Below the pieces are notes generated by a model. The model had not been told where the DNA came from, searched no databases, and saw only the letters and a list, made by a program, of their open reading frames with translations. The translations under genes and the position numbers were made by a program. From Stachybotrys elegans (taxonomy: Eukaryota > Ascomycota > Sordariomycetes > Hypocreales > Stachybotryaceae): a DNA stretch of 64,000 bases. The stretch is taken from positions 1-64,000 of the forward strand of contig JAGPNK010000037.1 of the NCBI GenBank assembly GCA_020746835.1. Reading direction: 5' to 3'. Of this stretch, positions 35,360-48,100 are shown one piece after another; positions within the stretch are counted from its first letter, which is position 1, and each line of letters starts with the position of its first letter.

Positions 35360-37006
35360 TTAAGCTTTAACAATAAGCTTGCTCTCAACCCACTTGGCAA
35401 ATTTAACCGACGGGATATCAACGGCCCTCCAAAAGACATCTGCCCACCAAATGACAGTTGGGATAACAAATAGAGACCCAAGCATAAACCCAAAATTATA
35501 TTGGAGTCCTTCAACTCCAGTTATCTTCCACGCAAGCTTTTCCCAGTGGTAGCCGACAGTATGGATAGCAGGGCCATGCATCAGGTAAATGGCATAGGAT
35601 ATTTTGCCAAAGTACTGCACAACAGGCGTGTTGAAGAACCATATCCACCCGGGGCAGCGGCCAACTGCAAAGACAAAAATGACGGCTCCGAATGACTGCC
35701 AGAATCGGAACTTCTCTACCGACCACCACTCAGGGATCATGCTGGTTAGGGTCACCCAACCAGGGGTCTCGGCGCCTTTTGCGTCTGGCTGGCCCATCAA
35801 ATAAAGGCCGACGATACTGAGCGCGACCCAGGACCAGGGCGCAGCCCGTCTCCAAAGCGAGTTGGACTCCATCTTGTGCGAGGCTGGAAGGGTGGGGTTT
35901 TGTACATGATGGCCACGAATGTGATCGAGTTCAGCAATGACCATGCCGAAAAAGAAGAGCATCATGTCCCACTTCGACTTGCGATATGTGAAAGCAATGA
36001 TACCGGCAAGCGTAGCGAAGCGCCAGGCAGTTCGGAGGCGAGCAGTTCCGAGGACGGTGAGGAACAAGTAGAGTGAGCAACGGAACTCAACAGGAATCGT
36101 CCACAGGTGCACATCGTAGTCTGCAAGAGATAGTTGTGTCAGTAAGCTCCTCCTCTTTCATGGGATGTGGAACCGGTATTACTTACTGACGTGGAAATGG
36201 GTCCAGCTGTACACATGGACAAACTCAAACGTCTGCCAGATCCAGTCGCCCAGCTGCGCAAGGGTACTATGCATGCGCTCTGGGTGAGGCTCCCTGACTC
36301 TCTTCATGTAGACATTGCTATGAGCAAATCCGCGGGTCCAATCGTAGGCTCCAATACGCAAGAGGATAACAATCATGAAGGTTGACGTAATTGTTGGAAG
36401 AAACAGGCGCATTCCGCGGCGGAAAATAAGAGAGCTCATGGTGTTGGCCAGCTCAGCAGACGAGCCACTCCGGATGAACTTCAAGGGGCGATAGGACAGG
36501 GCATAGCCAGAAATGACAAAGAATACACAGACAGCCATTGGCCCTGAATAGAAGAGTCGAATAAAGGGGAGCTTGAGAATCTGATGGCGTCCGCCATAGC
36601 CCCAGCCCTCGGCAATGGCGAAGGCTTGGTAGGAATAGTGACAGAAAAACACAAATAGAGCAGCCAAGCCACGCATGCCGTCGAGGTAGGCAGTCGGTGG
36701 CAGCTTGGCAGGGCGAATTTGTTCTCGAGCATGACGACCCTGGAAGAAGCTCGGTACTAGAAAGAAGAGAAAACGAGTGAACTGACGCCATAGGGCGCTG
36801 CGGTTGGTAGGAAGAGTCGCGGTCACGCTGGCAGCCCATTTCGCGAAACTGTGGCTGGCGGTGCCGGCGGTAGTGGTGGTGATGGTAGCGGTATCATCGA
36901 TGTGCAGTCGTCCGGCTTCGCTCTCTAAATCATCGCGGTCAGTCTCCTTGAGGAGACCAACCTTCTCCTCGGCGGGAGGGTCGCTTGAGCTGGCGTGTCC
37001 GTTCAT
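35360..37006 (-). CDS. Acyltransferase-3 family membrane protein
   Basis: Two exons (intron 36121-36186) give 526 residues. I start at 37006 (MNGHASSSD); an in-frame ATG nine codons upstream is possible. After a polar cytosolic tail comes YLDGMRGLAALFVFFCHYS, the family's catalytic-histidine segment. Then follow FFVISGYALSYRPL, YDVHLWTIPVEFR across the intron, and about ten membrane helices ending near YAIYLMHGPAIH. The family transfers acyl groups to sugars or small molecules at membranes. Fungal members sit in both primary metabolism and secondary-metabolite clusters. The substrate here is unknown. It has no close co-directional partner. Confidence 0.87.
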
Positions 37007-38982
37007 TTCTAAGCAAGTCAAGCCAAAACGCAAAGCAATGAATCAAAAAGGCGACATGGGAGCAGTGGCGGGCAATATCCCGGGACCGATGGTTCGGCAG
37101 ACAACGTCCAGCGATGCAAAACGAAGGTATATCGGTCAGATGAGTGCGAACGACGGCGGCAGAAAACAGATGGCGGGAAGAAAGTTGGAATGGAGAACTG
37201 GAAAGGGGAGAAGTAACAAGATAAAAGAGACAGCGGGGGTGGAGAAGTATGTAGGGGCTTGTTGAGCACCAGCGAGAGAAGGCAAAGTGGCTGCTTTTAA
37301 CTGGGGACCCCTGGCAAGAAGGTTACTGTACCCAGAAGGTGGCTTGCTTCAGTAAAGATTACTGGACTATGTATTGGCCCCGTATTTAGCGTATTTACCG
37401 TATTTACCGTACATATGTTTACACAGCCTTGCTTATTACTACAGATGGAAGCCCTCAATGGGGAATCAGTGGGAGGCACTTGGGGGGGCCTGCAGATCGT
37501 CAGGGATTTTGCACTCGGTATGGAGTCGTCAATATTAAAGTGTGGGAAGTTTTGTGGAGGCAGCACTTTCTCACTGTTATTTCAAGGTCCTCTACAGCTC
37601 CGTACCTCAGCGCCGAGGAATGTGGCGTCGCTGGCGGCTGCCATCAACTTCCGCTTCCGCTTCACACACTGTGGTTGCTGGCGTCTCGGACGGTTGCGGT
37701 ACGTCCGGTGCCATGTAACCCTATTCCAAGCTTGAAACATAGAAACCGGTTAAAGGGAGGGGCGGTGGAGAGGGTGGTGTCCATGGGGTGGAGAAGATGT
37801 CAGGGATGGCATTGCAGGTTAGTACCTTTTTTGTTTTATTGCTCCGCTCTCCGTCGACGTAATGAACTGACTTGGAATTTTCAGCTTGCGCCAAGCTGGA
37901 CATATGAGGCGCGGAGTGGTTCAGGCTCCTTCGCTTAACCAAGAGACTCCACCCAGCCACGCAAGACAAGCAAAAACAAGCAAATCAAGACAGGCGTAGA
38001 GCCTGGGAATCTGCGGGGCAGAACATGGGTCGGAAGGAGTGCTAGCTGAGGCCAAGCCTTGACTTTCCCGATCAGCGTGTCAGGGGTGAGAGGCCGCGTA
38101 ACGCGACTGGAGGTATCTCCCCTATGTAACTCGGGACGATCTCCAGGGATCTGATGATGAAATCACCTTGAGCCGGGCCCCAGGGACCACTGTTGTGACA
38201 CACATACTGCCTCTGCGACCACGTTTCCGGCAGCATCAAACGCGCAGGCTTGGCGGATGCAAGGCGATGCGAACCAAAGATACTTGGTCTGTTTGACAAA
38301 TTGCAATGCAAGCACGCGGCTAGAAATGTCGAAACGCGCTGTGCCGTGCTTGAGCCGTCTGCAAATCACGCCGCAAAACGAATCCTGAGTGCCCACGCCG
38401 TTGCGGCGATGCATGGTATCTTCCTTGGGCAACGTCATCTTTCCCCTATTCTATTTCCCCTATTTTATTTCCCCATCCAGATCTACCTACCCTGTACACA
38501 CTGCCCAGGCGAAAGACGCCAGACCCGCGACTTCGAGGAGGCCCCCTCCGACGATAGTGTCATTTCTGTTCTGTGGAATCATCGGCCGAATTTCTGTCAG
38601 CATTGCACCTTTACCTTGCGAGTATTGTGTGCCAAGGCGACTCTAATGAAAAACGTTGGGGCAAACCGGGAGGCATTGAGACACAACGGCTGGCGTACCC
38701 GTCAAAACTGGGATACTGTAAACAACCCGCCTAGAAGCCACCAAAGTGAAAAAAGAATTCCGGATACGAGCGGGCTGCCGTTCGCCGGACTGGTCTAGTG
38801 GCTAGCCAGCTGGACAGCCCAAGAGGAAAGTTTGTCCAGACTAGCGTTGGCACCTTTATCACGATCAGCATCAATATAGGTCACTGTTAAATTCGTGGGT
38901 AGTGATTGAGCTGATGATTACCATCGAATATGATGCAGTTCGATTATCCCCCCCATTTCCTTGAATAGCATTGACAGCAGAC
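37007..38982. other. Long gene-free spacer
   Basis: Almost 2 kb without a recognisable gene. The longest open frame (38250-38798, rightward) has no domain, no codon regularity and low-complexity pyrimidine runs. A short triplicated word (CCGTATTTACCG-like) is near 37380-37412. A tRNA A-box-like string at 38789-38802 has no matching B box. Confidence 0.55.
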
Positions 38983-39876
38983 TCAGAAGCCAAATATTTT
39001 CGGAGGGTTTGATACAAACATCATATGCCATTGCTCGTCCGTCAGCCATTCCCTCAACAGACTCAACTCAGCCTCCGTGTCCACATTCTGCAACGGAGGT
39101 CCAGGCTCTAAGGATTTGTTTGTTGTGTTGACGTGAGGCCAGTCACTCCCCCAGACTATGGCCGTCGGAGCCCGATTGGCAAAGGACTGGATGATTGGAC
39201 GCATCAGCTCGATGCGGCCAGGAGACTCCCTATGGAGTGATCCAAGCTTGACAGCGAGTCTTCCTGCACCCATGAGGTCAAGCACTTTATCGAACTCTGG
39301 GGTCCTGTGGAGAGAAGGCAGTGCTTTGGCGTGATGGTCAGCTACAATGGTGATTCCCTCCAGCTCTGGAGCGTTTAGGATCTTGTCTCCTAGAGCACTC
39401 CACGTTGCGAGAGGCAAATTCGCGGTTATGCACCATTTGTGCTTCTTCATGGGCGGGAGATGCGCAGCCTGTTGGATCTGGCCCCAAACGAAATCTGGGT
39501 CCGAAGTCCCTTCATAGATCCGTACGCCTCGCACTCCCACAGAATGGAAATATTCAAGCTCGCAGTCTGTCAAGTTCCCGAGCCCTGGGTCGGCTGCTGG
39601 GTCCCAGGTCAGTATGCCAAAGCCTTGCCTTTCAGGATAATTCTGGGAAAAGTCTTCCAAATGGCTGACAATGCCTTGAGGTCCGTCTTCAATCGATGCT
39701 GCCACGATGACAACGTTCTCGGTAAAGAGATTCTCAATAAGAAGAGGCAGAGGAGCAGGCTGCGGCGTATAACTTCGATCAGGCTTGAACGGAAATTGAT
39801 CTGGCGTAAAACAGTGAACATGAGTGTCCCAAGCCCCTGCCGGGATCGTGAAGTTGGCCGTGTGCCTCAAGGACAT
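38983..39876 (-). CDS. Amidohydrolase, 2-pyrone-4,6-dicarboxylate lactonase-like
   Basis: Single exon, 297 residues, the usual length for this group. Metal-ligand motifs are DTHVHCF near residue 17, VADHHAK in the middle and WGSDWPHVN near residue 245. That pattern is shared by the amidohydrolase family that includes the LigI lactonase of lignin-aromatic degradation. The product would hydrolyse a lactone or cyclic carboxylate. The exact substrate cannot be read from sequence. It is divergent from a Dal5-like anion symporter, which suggests a small transport-and-hydrolysis pair. Confidence 0.82.
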   Translation of the reverse strand: MSLRHTANFTIPAGAWDTHVHCFTPDQFPFKPDRSYTPQPAPLPLLIENLFTENVVIVAASIEDGPQGIVSHLEDFSQNYPERQGFGILTWDPAADPGLGNLTDCELEYFHSVGVRGVRIYEGTSDPDFVWGQIQQAAHLPPMKKHKWCITANLPLATWSALGDKILNAPELEGITIVADHHAKALPSLHRTPEFDKVLDLMGAGRLAVKLGSLHRESPGRIELMRPIIQSFANRAPTAIVWGSDWPHVNTTNKSLEPGPPLQNVDTEAELSLLREWLTDEQWHMMFVSNPPKIFGF

Positions 39877-40707
39877 GTCGAAGAGAGAGATGAAACAAGA
39901 AACTCTGATTCAGAAATATTTCAGACGTCGATGTTAGTCAATCCGGGGAATGGACCAGGCTATTGAAATAATCTGGGGAAACCCCGCAGTTATGTCTAAT
40001 ACTCATGGCCTTGGCGGAGGTCCCCCGAGCCCGTCGGAGGGCGCCCGTTCTTACCGAAGAATAAGATTGATGGTATGATGATCTGATGCCTTGGTTCAGG
40101 TTTTGCGCACGGAGAACTACCGATAGACCCGTGGAAACTAGAGCATTGCTTCCCTGACCCAGATCTGTGCACCGATACACCCGTGGAAGCTAAAGTAATT
40201 CTTTGCTAATCCACATCTGTGTCTTGGCCTCAGGAACAACTTGCTGAATACAGCCTGGAGCTAATCCTACTTCTAAGAACTGGTGTCTGCGAATGCATGG
40301 AACAAGTCAAAGTCAATTTGGAGGCGACTCGTACCGCCTCCACTGTAGGCATTCACGTATCGAGTCACCCTAACGAGAATGGGCAGTGAAAGTTTGCAGC
40401 CGCTCGATCTAGCATGTACTTCTCTATGCTGCTCGAGAGGTGGTAGAGCCCTTGTGGTCTTCCCCGCATAGTCGACCATCTCCAACGAGTCAAGCATGAA
40501 GCCATGGAACGCAACGCCTTAAGAGAAGAGTCCGCGTCCTCGCCCTATGGGGTACCCCACGCTATCCACATTGATATGGGGTGAGACGGGATACGTCCGA
40601 TAGTCACGATATGGATTGCAGATATTTATATCGTTATCACAGAGACTCCTTCTCCCTCGTTTCCTTGTCCACCTTCCGTATCCGTCCGCCACAAGTTCAA
40701 GATCAAG
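39877..40707. promoter_or_regulatory. Divergent region, amidohydrolase/anion symporter
   Basis: 831 bases with no gene. It contains the 52-bp tandem duplication at 40119-40222. Confidence 0.45.
40119..40222 (+). repeat. 52-bp tandem duplication
   Basis: Unit 1 (40119-40170) and unit 2 (40171-40222) are adjacent and equal in length. Both start with ACCGATA, share ACCCGTGGAA at the same offset and end with ATCTGTG. By eye about three quarters of positions agree. It sits 243 bases upstream of the amidohydrolase start and about 490 bases upstream of the symporter start. Confidence 0.75.
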
Positions 40708-42441
40708 ATGGCTACCACCAAAGACGAGGAAAGGGCGCATCACGAAGAGCTCGAGAAGCCAGGTCTCGAGAAGACAATCGTCGAGAACCCTTATGCGGGA
40801 TTGTCTGATGAAGATGCCTCCTTTATGCGTCGTTACGAAGGAAAGGCTGGTAAGGCAGTCGTAAGAAAGGCGAGTTACCAGCTCACATACATCGGGGGCA
40901 CGACTGACAAGAGGTGCAGATTGACTTTCGACTTATCCCCATCATGGGCGTGCTTTACTTGCTTGCGCATATCGATCGAGGAAATATTGGCAATGCAAAG
41001 ATTGAAGGCATGGACAAAGACCTAGGGCTGACGGGCAACCAATATAATATCGCCTCGACTATTTTCTTTGTTCCCTACATCATTTTCGGTGCGGATTCAA
41101 AAGTTTCAAGGCATTCATACCAAGCTAACAGTTGACAGAAATTCCTTCGAACATTGTCCTCAAGAAAGTCCGCCCAAGCATCTGGTTGTCCTTCTTAGTG
41201 ATTTCTTGGGGCATCGTTATGACCTTGATGGGCGTTGTGAAGGACTTCAAGGGGCTCCTTGCTTGCCGTGTCATGCTCGGACTGTGCGAGGTAAAGAAGC
41301 ATCCCCCCCCTTTCCCTCGAACTTAATTGACTCCAATAGGCCGGTTTCTTCCCTGGTGCCGTATACATCGTATCAAGCTGGTACCCGCGACACGAACTCC
41401 AGCAGCGCCTGGCGATTTTCTACACCGCCTCTGCATTCTCTGGAGCCCTCAGTGGCCTGCTAGCCTTTGGAATTGCTAGAATGGATGGCGCTCGCGGGAT
41501 CGCTGGCTGGCGTTGGATCTTCTTGATCGAAGGAGCCATCACCGTAGCCGTCGCCTTTGTCATGCCTCTGCTGATCATCGACACCCCAGAACGCGCCAAA
41601 TGGCTGTCGGATGACGAGAAGCGATTTGTCGACTTGCGCCTTCGCCTCTCTGGTGTCCGGGCGCATACCGACGAGGGTGATCGATTTTCTCTTGGTCTTC
41701 TCATCAAGACAATGATTGATTGGAAACTTTGGCTTGGTATCTTCATGGCCTGGGCAAATTCCGTGCCAAACGCGGCCTTCAAGTTTACCATGCCCCAAAT
41801 CATCAAACAGTTGGGCTTCAGCACGACCCACGCCCAGCTGCTCACCATCCCGCCCTACGTTCTTGGTGGTGTCTCTGCATGGCTTGTTGGCAGGTTCTCT
41901 GACCGCTTCAGGTGGCGTTTCCCCTTCATCGTCGGGCCCATGGTGATCCTTGCAGTGGCCTTGGGCGTTCTCTTCGGCAATTCCCCACATGTTTCCAGCA
42001 GGGTTCCTGTCATGTACTTTGGTGTCTGCCTCTGTCAGGTGGGCATTTACCCCTTGCTGCCCGGTATCAGCGCCTGGCTTGGAAACAACCTTGCCCCATC
42101 ATGGAAGCGAGGCATTGGCCTGGCCTGGCTGCTTGCGGCTGGAAATCTTGGCAGTAAGTCTCCCTCCAACCGGTTCACTAGAAAGACTAACTCAGAGCTC
42201 AGGTATCATCGGAACGAACATCTTTTTGGATCGTGAAGGACCCGAGTATCCCACTGGTTACGGCACTTCTCTAGGAATAATCTGTGTCGGGGTCTTGAGC
42301 GCTATCGTTCTCGAGTTCTTCCTGTTTACGATGAATAAGAAGAAGGGAAAGCTGGTCGAGAGTGAGATTCGTCAAGAGTACTCGCAAGACCAGCTTGACA
42401 GAATGGGCGAGAAGAGTCCACTGTACATATATACCTTGTAG
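40708..42441 (+). CDS. MFS anion:cation symporter (Dal5/allantoate-like)
   Basis: Multi-exon gene. The N-terminal cytosolic tail is followed by IDFRLIPIMGVLYLLAHIDR and GNIGNAKIEGM, the classic first helix and loop of the anion:cation symporter family. EIPSNIVLKKVRPS, SWYPRHELQQRLAIFY and GWRWIFLIEGAITV follow in family order. The C-terminus is MNKKKGKLVESE and a tail. Close to 490 residues. Known fungal relatives import allantoate, nicotinate, biotin or other small organic acids with protons. With a lactonase-like hydrolase across the promoter, a cyclic or aromatic carboxylate is a sensible guess for the cargo. Confidence 0.85.
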
Positions 42442-43140
42442 AGGCGGCGCCAGGTGGTAGCCCTGTAGTGTCTTGGTTGCTGTACGTGGGTTCTGTCCTC
42501 GAGGGTCTCCACGCCCGAAGCATACACTAGGAGACTATGACGAATTACTCTAGTGTAATAAACCATTTCTTTGGGATGAGATTTTGGCAGCCATGGCCAG
42601 TTGCGTTGTATACAGTACACCAGTATCACCATGTACCTACTTGAACTCCATCTAACCCAACAGAGGACATGCCTCTGCACTCGATGTGTACACACGACGC
42701 CAGTCTGCTGACTGCATATTTATGTCTGCACGTGGTTGCTGCTGCGGCCTTCGCCGCGGCGGCGCATAGCTGACTCTGGCAACCAGGCCCAGCCAGTAGT
42801 CTGACAATCCTTTTATTGGCCGACTCTAACCTCAGTCCTGCGGGCAATAGAGCGGCCATTACTCTGTTAGCCCTTTGTATTATTTTTCTTTTCTTTATGT
42901 CCAGCTCTATGGCTTATTTGAACCCACTGATTGTAGTGCTAGCAATCTGTTCTACGTGAGTGTACGTGTCATTCATTCACACGGATTTACAGAGCAGCAA
43001 AGACATTCAATTAAGCGTGGGGGCATTTTTACATGTTTTCTTTCGTGGTCCTCATTTCTGAATGTGAACCCCGAGTCCCTTCAGTAGGCAGTTGCCAGGT
43101 TATAAAGATATATCATCTAGCCTGCCAATGATTCAAGTCC
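42442..43140. other. Gene-free spacer
   Basis: About 700 bases between two convergent genes. A GC-rich patch near 42740-42770 is the only compositional feature; no gene is recognisable. Confidence 0.5.
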
Positions 43141-44442
43141 TTAGAAGAACGCGAGCGCGTTGGGTGGACTAGCAACCCCTCCAGGGACCTTAACGACGGG
43201 TTAGCTATCAAACATATGAGTTTCGCAGTCGGCCAACTTACGTTCATGGGGGAGCTGGAGAGGAAAAATGTGTAGCGGCCCAGCTTGGCACATAGACGGG
43301 ACAGTTCCTCGAGATCGAATAGTTCGCCGATGGGCATTCCAAACCCAGCGAGTAGCCATTCATGCAAATGCCAATCCAACTCCTGACAGGGCCAAGCCTC
43401 GAAAGAGCGCGCGTCTCCACAAACTGCCGCAATCTTTTTGTTCCACAGAAATTGAAGAAGTTCCTTGGATGGCTTGATGCCAATATTGTCTGGTTTCTGC
43501 GTCTTGTAGAGCTCGTTCAATCGCTGCCTTTTCTCAGCGTCCATAGTATCGTACTGCTCGATGTATCCAAATCGGATCATGAGAATATCGCCTGCTCGGA
43601 AAATACTCTCGTCTTGGCCTTGATCCTTGAGTGCCTCGAGGATTTCGCTAAACGGCACTTGATAAGAGGTCATGGCGTCGACCTCGATGCCTTGTTTCTT
43701 TATCCAGCCGTACCAATCAATAAAAACGACGCGTCCAGCAATGCCTTTGGTTGACACATCTGAGAACCATTAGCAGACAGCACAGCAGCAAGCGACCATA
43801 TGACCCACGCTGAATGCCATTGGGAACCGGAGAGGCTGCGAAATCCTCTGCAGTACGGCCCATGTAATACAACTAGAGTATCTAGTTAGTTTAGATAAGG
43901 GAGTCGTGATATGGGAAATGCTTACCGCCTCCTTTTGGTAAGCGTAATGGCGAAAACCATCCCATTGAGAACTGCACTGAGAGTTGAAGGACCACTATGC
44001 ATGTTTTAGTCGCGTAGCCCGGCGCCAAGAATGGGTCAACATACCTCGTCGTCGTGAGCATGTTTCGTGGGCGCTTTGTTGATGGTGTGCGATTGAAGCG
44101 GTGGTCGCGCGAACCTGGGAAATTCCGTTGCCGTCATAGACCAGCTAAACAGGCCAATTAGCAGCACGTTTGGTGATTGAAAAAGACCGATAGAGGTATT
44201 TTGGAGCAGGTCAATGGAGACTGGGCGCTTTCCCAGGTATTTTGCGCAACATACTTCAACGACACCCGTTGACCAGAGATGATGTTTTCCTTTGCAGCCC
44301 GAGAAACCACCTCGTCTGTCAGGAGATTGAGGGTTCCGAGCTGGTCATCGGGACCCCACAGGCCCCAAGCATTTCCAGGTGGACCATCTTTATCCAGCGG
44401 TAAGTCGTTAAACGTTGGATAGGCCGTCATCTTAAAGCTCAA
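43141..44442 (-). CDS. Fungal putative cyclase / kynurenine-formamidase-fold protein
   Basis: Six exons by my joins, read from 44442 or the in-frame methionine at 44430. The order is NAWGLWGPDDQLGTLNLLTD, VSLNWSMTATEFPRF (across intron 1), CSSQWDGFRHYAYQKE, YYMGRTAEDF, KGIAGRVVFIDWYGW and ILMIRFGYIEQY. It ends in NALAFF after a last small exon. The DxxRHY segment replaces the HxGTHxDxPxH metal site of bacterial relatives, as is usual in the fungal branch. About 330 residues. Family members hydrolyse amides or act in small-molecule pathways, and the name cyclase is historical. It lies directly downstream of the PKS on the same strand, so it may belong to the cluster, but an equal case exists for linkage to the amidohydrolase/symporter pair. 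Confidence 0.8.
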
Positions 44443-45115
44443 AATCTTGTGGTTGTTATCCTGAAGTTTTTTTTGCGTAGTTGCATATGACTTCTACAAC
44501 CCAGCTAAGTAGAGCCCCTAGTCTAAATACAACACCATCGGACATGTTCCGCACGGTGGTCGGACGCTAGACCGATGGAAATGTGGCTTGAGCAGCTGTT
44601 AAACGGAGCCTCAGTGTACTGTGAGTGGTTGACCAATGATACACCATCTGGTCAAGACAAGCCTTATTATATGAATAAAAGGGTCACAATACAGTAATAG
44701 GTCCGACTAGGTGTAGCACAAAGCATCCTATGAAGGAGGAAGATACCGTGGACATAGCAGTGCAGGCGAATTTAATATACTGGGTTTAACGGCCTCGGGT
44801 GATATCTCGATCTCCAGTTCATAGGATTCTCCTGGCACATGGGAAAGTCGGCCTCTTAGTTCTGGACCTTGCGAGCACAAATGGTGTGGGGTCGGATACT
44901 GTCCGTCCGGGGAGAGTGAGTTTCTTCACATTACTTCCGGACCTCGCCCGTGGGTGGAGGGCAATTATGATTGCGGGTCAGAGACTGGTTGTCGGGGGAG
45001 TCCTGATGCATCAACGTAGCAGGGCGAGTGGCCTAAAGAGGTATGGGAGACAATAGGATTTGTAGTGAGTAGGAAAATATGCGTTTGCCTGTCTATAGCC
45101 AACTCTAGTTATCCC
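44443..45115. other. Spacer between cyclase and PKS
   Basis: 673 bases. No convincing gene; it would hold the cyclase promoter and the PKS 3' end. Confidence 0.5.
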
Positions 45116-48100
45116 TCACTCTGTCTTCTCCTCCATCTTGGCATTCAACCCTCGAGCTAGCATTAAACAAGTTGCACCACTGATAATCTCAAAAACCTTG
45201 ACTTTGACCTTCAATGTCTGCTGAAGCCAGTTGCGCAACTCAACTGCCACGAGGGAATCGACGCCGTACACATGCAGCGGGTTCGTTGCGTCCACAGACT
45301 CGGGGTTCAGAGAGAGAAGCTGGCATATCTTCCTGATGAGAGCCTCCGAAATGATGGTGACGCGCTCATCTTCAGTGCTCGCTTGTTGGAGCTGGGATAG
45401 GACGTTGGCGGAACTATTTGCCTGTGCGTCACCATCGCTCTGCGCTATTGTCGAGGACGTTACTTGATGGAGATTAGAGAACATGGGGATATGCATCCAC
45501 GATGGAAGATCTGCGCCTCGTGCTAAGGCTTCCGATGGGAGGCCCAAGCCCAGAACCAGTTGAGTGCCAATGTTGCGACCAGGTCTCGAGTCGCAGACTT
45601 GCTCCAGAACAGCCATGATCTGGTCCTGCTCCAGTTCTTGCATCAGCGTGTTGCTCTTCAACAGCCGCGCCGCCTCTAGCTGGTCGGCTGCAAACCCGGC
45701 ACCCGCCATGAGACTAAAGTTGACCGATACCGCCTTTTCCCCGAGGTGCACGCGGTAACGAGCCAGTTCGTCCTGGTAGGTGTTGCCAGCTGCATAGTTG
45801 GACTGTCCCATAGAGCCGATGATGCCACTAGCAGAGGAGAACATGACAAAAAGGTCGAGTCCCTTGGGGAGTTGCTGATGCAGATTCCATGAGCCTTGGA
45901 CTTTGGGAGCCAAGGCTTCTAGCCAGGCTTCATATGCTAGGTTCTCAAATATTCCGTCCTGGCATTGTCAGCTATATGGTATTTACCCAGGAATGGGCAA
46001 GACTTACTCTTAGAACCATGGTGGCTTGAAGGCAGCCTTTAATGGGAGGCATGCGCTCTCTGCACTGCTCCAACGCCGCCGATAAAGATTCTGCATCGGC
46101 AATATCGCACTTGGGGCAGAAGGTAGTAACGCCTTTGCTGCGCAAGTCTTCCAAAAATGTAGCCACAGCGTCGCTGCTCCCGGGTCCCGAACGAGAGAGC
46201 AGAATCATATGGCGGGCGCCCTTGGATACCATCCACTGTGCAACATAACGACCCTGTGCTCCTAATCCTCCCGCAATCAGATAGGAGGCTGCTGGGTCGA
46301 AAGACCAGTCACTCCTGGGTTTCACGTGTGCCTAGAAAATGATTAGAAAAGTGCATGGTAGTAGGATGTTTATGCGCACCGGAACGACCATGTCAGGCTC
46401 GGCAGAAACAACCACTTTGCCGGCGTTGGCTCCGCCCTGCAAGTATCGAAAGGCGCTTTCGACATCCGAAATCGGGAAGACTTTGATCGGCGATTGAACC
46501 TTGACAGTACCTTTGTCGATGGCATTCATCAGCCATGTCAACCCAGCTTCAATCATCCTTGGGCGTTCGTCCGCCATCGACCCAATATCTACAGCCGCGA
46601 ATGAGACGTTCCGGGCGAACCGAAACATGGGAAGCTTGCTGTCTGAAAAGATGTCTTTCTTTCCAATCTCTACGAAGCGTCCATACGGCGCAACGCACTC
46701 CCACGATGCCACAAGCGAGTCGCCACTCAGAGAGTTGAGGACAACGTCGACGCCTCTACCGTTGGTGAGTCGCTGAATGTCGTGCGCGAATGAAGTGTCA
46801 CGACTATTAAGGATATTCTCGGGCCGGACGCCATATTCGTTGATAAGCAGCTCCCTCTTCATCTTGGACCCGACTGTCGTGAAGACCTCGGCACCACACC
46901 ACTGCGCAACCTGGATAGCAGCCTGGCCTGTACCACCAGCTCCAGCATGGATAAGGACTGTTTCGCCTTGAGAGAGTCTCGCAATATTGTGCAGTGCGTG
47001 ATATGCAGTGACAAAATTCGTGGGGAGAGCTGCTGCTTCGCTGAAGGATAGTTTGGGGGATATCTTAACGGCAAGCTGTTCAGAGCATCTGATCTTGCTT
47101 TGAAAGACACCCAAGCAGAGGACAAGCACCCGATCGCCAATCTGGAACCTGCTCTGTGAACCAACCCGCGCCACAACGCCAGAGCACTCCGAACCAATGC
47201 TCAGCTGGTCCAGTTGACCGAGCGCGATGAGGCAATCTCGGAAATTCATGCCAACCGCCTTCACATCAACATCAATCTCGTAATCGTCAATGTCTCCCAG
47301 AGCTGGCCTCTCTTCAAAGTAGAGGTTCTCCAGCAGTCCTGGCTGGCGTGTTCTGAGCTGCAGAGGTCTCTCATCAAAGGGAAGCTGCTTCTCGATAAAC
47401 TCAGACGTCATGTTGTGTACTGCTTGGTCCATGAGCCGCGACTCGTAGACACGCGGGGTATGCAGCCAGGAGCCAATCTGAACGAGCTCGGGTTCGTAGT
47501 CATCTGTCTCCAAGCCTTGTAGGAAGTTGACGAGGGAGTGATGGACATTCTTGGAGAGGAGCTTCTGTCCAGAGGACATGCTAAGGGCGACGGTGGCAAA
47601 TGCGAGATCTCGCCGCTCCATCTTGAGGGTTCGGGCCAGCCCGTGGAGCATGCCCACAGTAATGTTCCCGGCAGCAACGTCAAACGTGTCAGTGAGCCAT
47701 AATATGCGGCTGCATCGCGCAAACGTGGTCTGCAGCAGCGAGAATTGGTCTTTGTCCAGTTGATCCAGTGATAGACAGGCTCCATCCTGCGCAATGACTA
47801 CCAATGCGTCCTGGATGTCTGGTCTTGCAATGGCATCAAGGAAGCTGGTCAGGCAGACCTCGGACATGCCGAGCTCCCGCAGCTTGGCATAAACAGTGTC
47901 AGAAAGTCGAGAAGGCGCACACTCCTTCCAACCGCGGATGACCAAGCCCTGACTTGGCAGGGAGATCGTTTTTTGAGTTTGTGGCCCTGCTGTAGATATG
48001 ATTAGGTTTCTCACATGGTCTTCCTCGAACCTAGAGTCTTCTAATGCTAGACCAACGCCATGGAAGCCACTCGACTTTAGTTCGCGATCCCAGTCGGGAA

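Noticed and set aside
38250..38798. 182-codon open frame in the 37-39 kb spacer
   Set aside because: No domain, no intron logic and pyrimidine-rich low complexity. It is likely chance.
38786..38815. tRNA-like A box (TGGTCTAGTGGCTAG)
   Set aside because: No GGTTCGAATCC-type B box, no anticodon arm and no acceptor pairing at the expected distance.
44799..45056. Short frame with an FHA-like DLASTNG word between cyclase and PKS
   Set aside because: Only one short motif, no surrounding FHA strands, and it lies in the spacer expected for a promoter and a 3' end.
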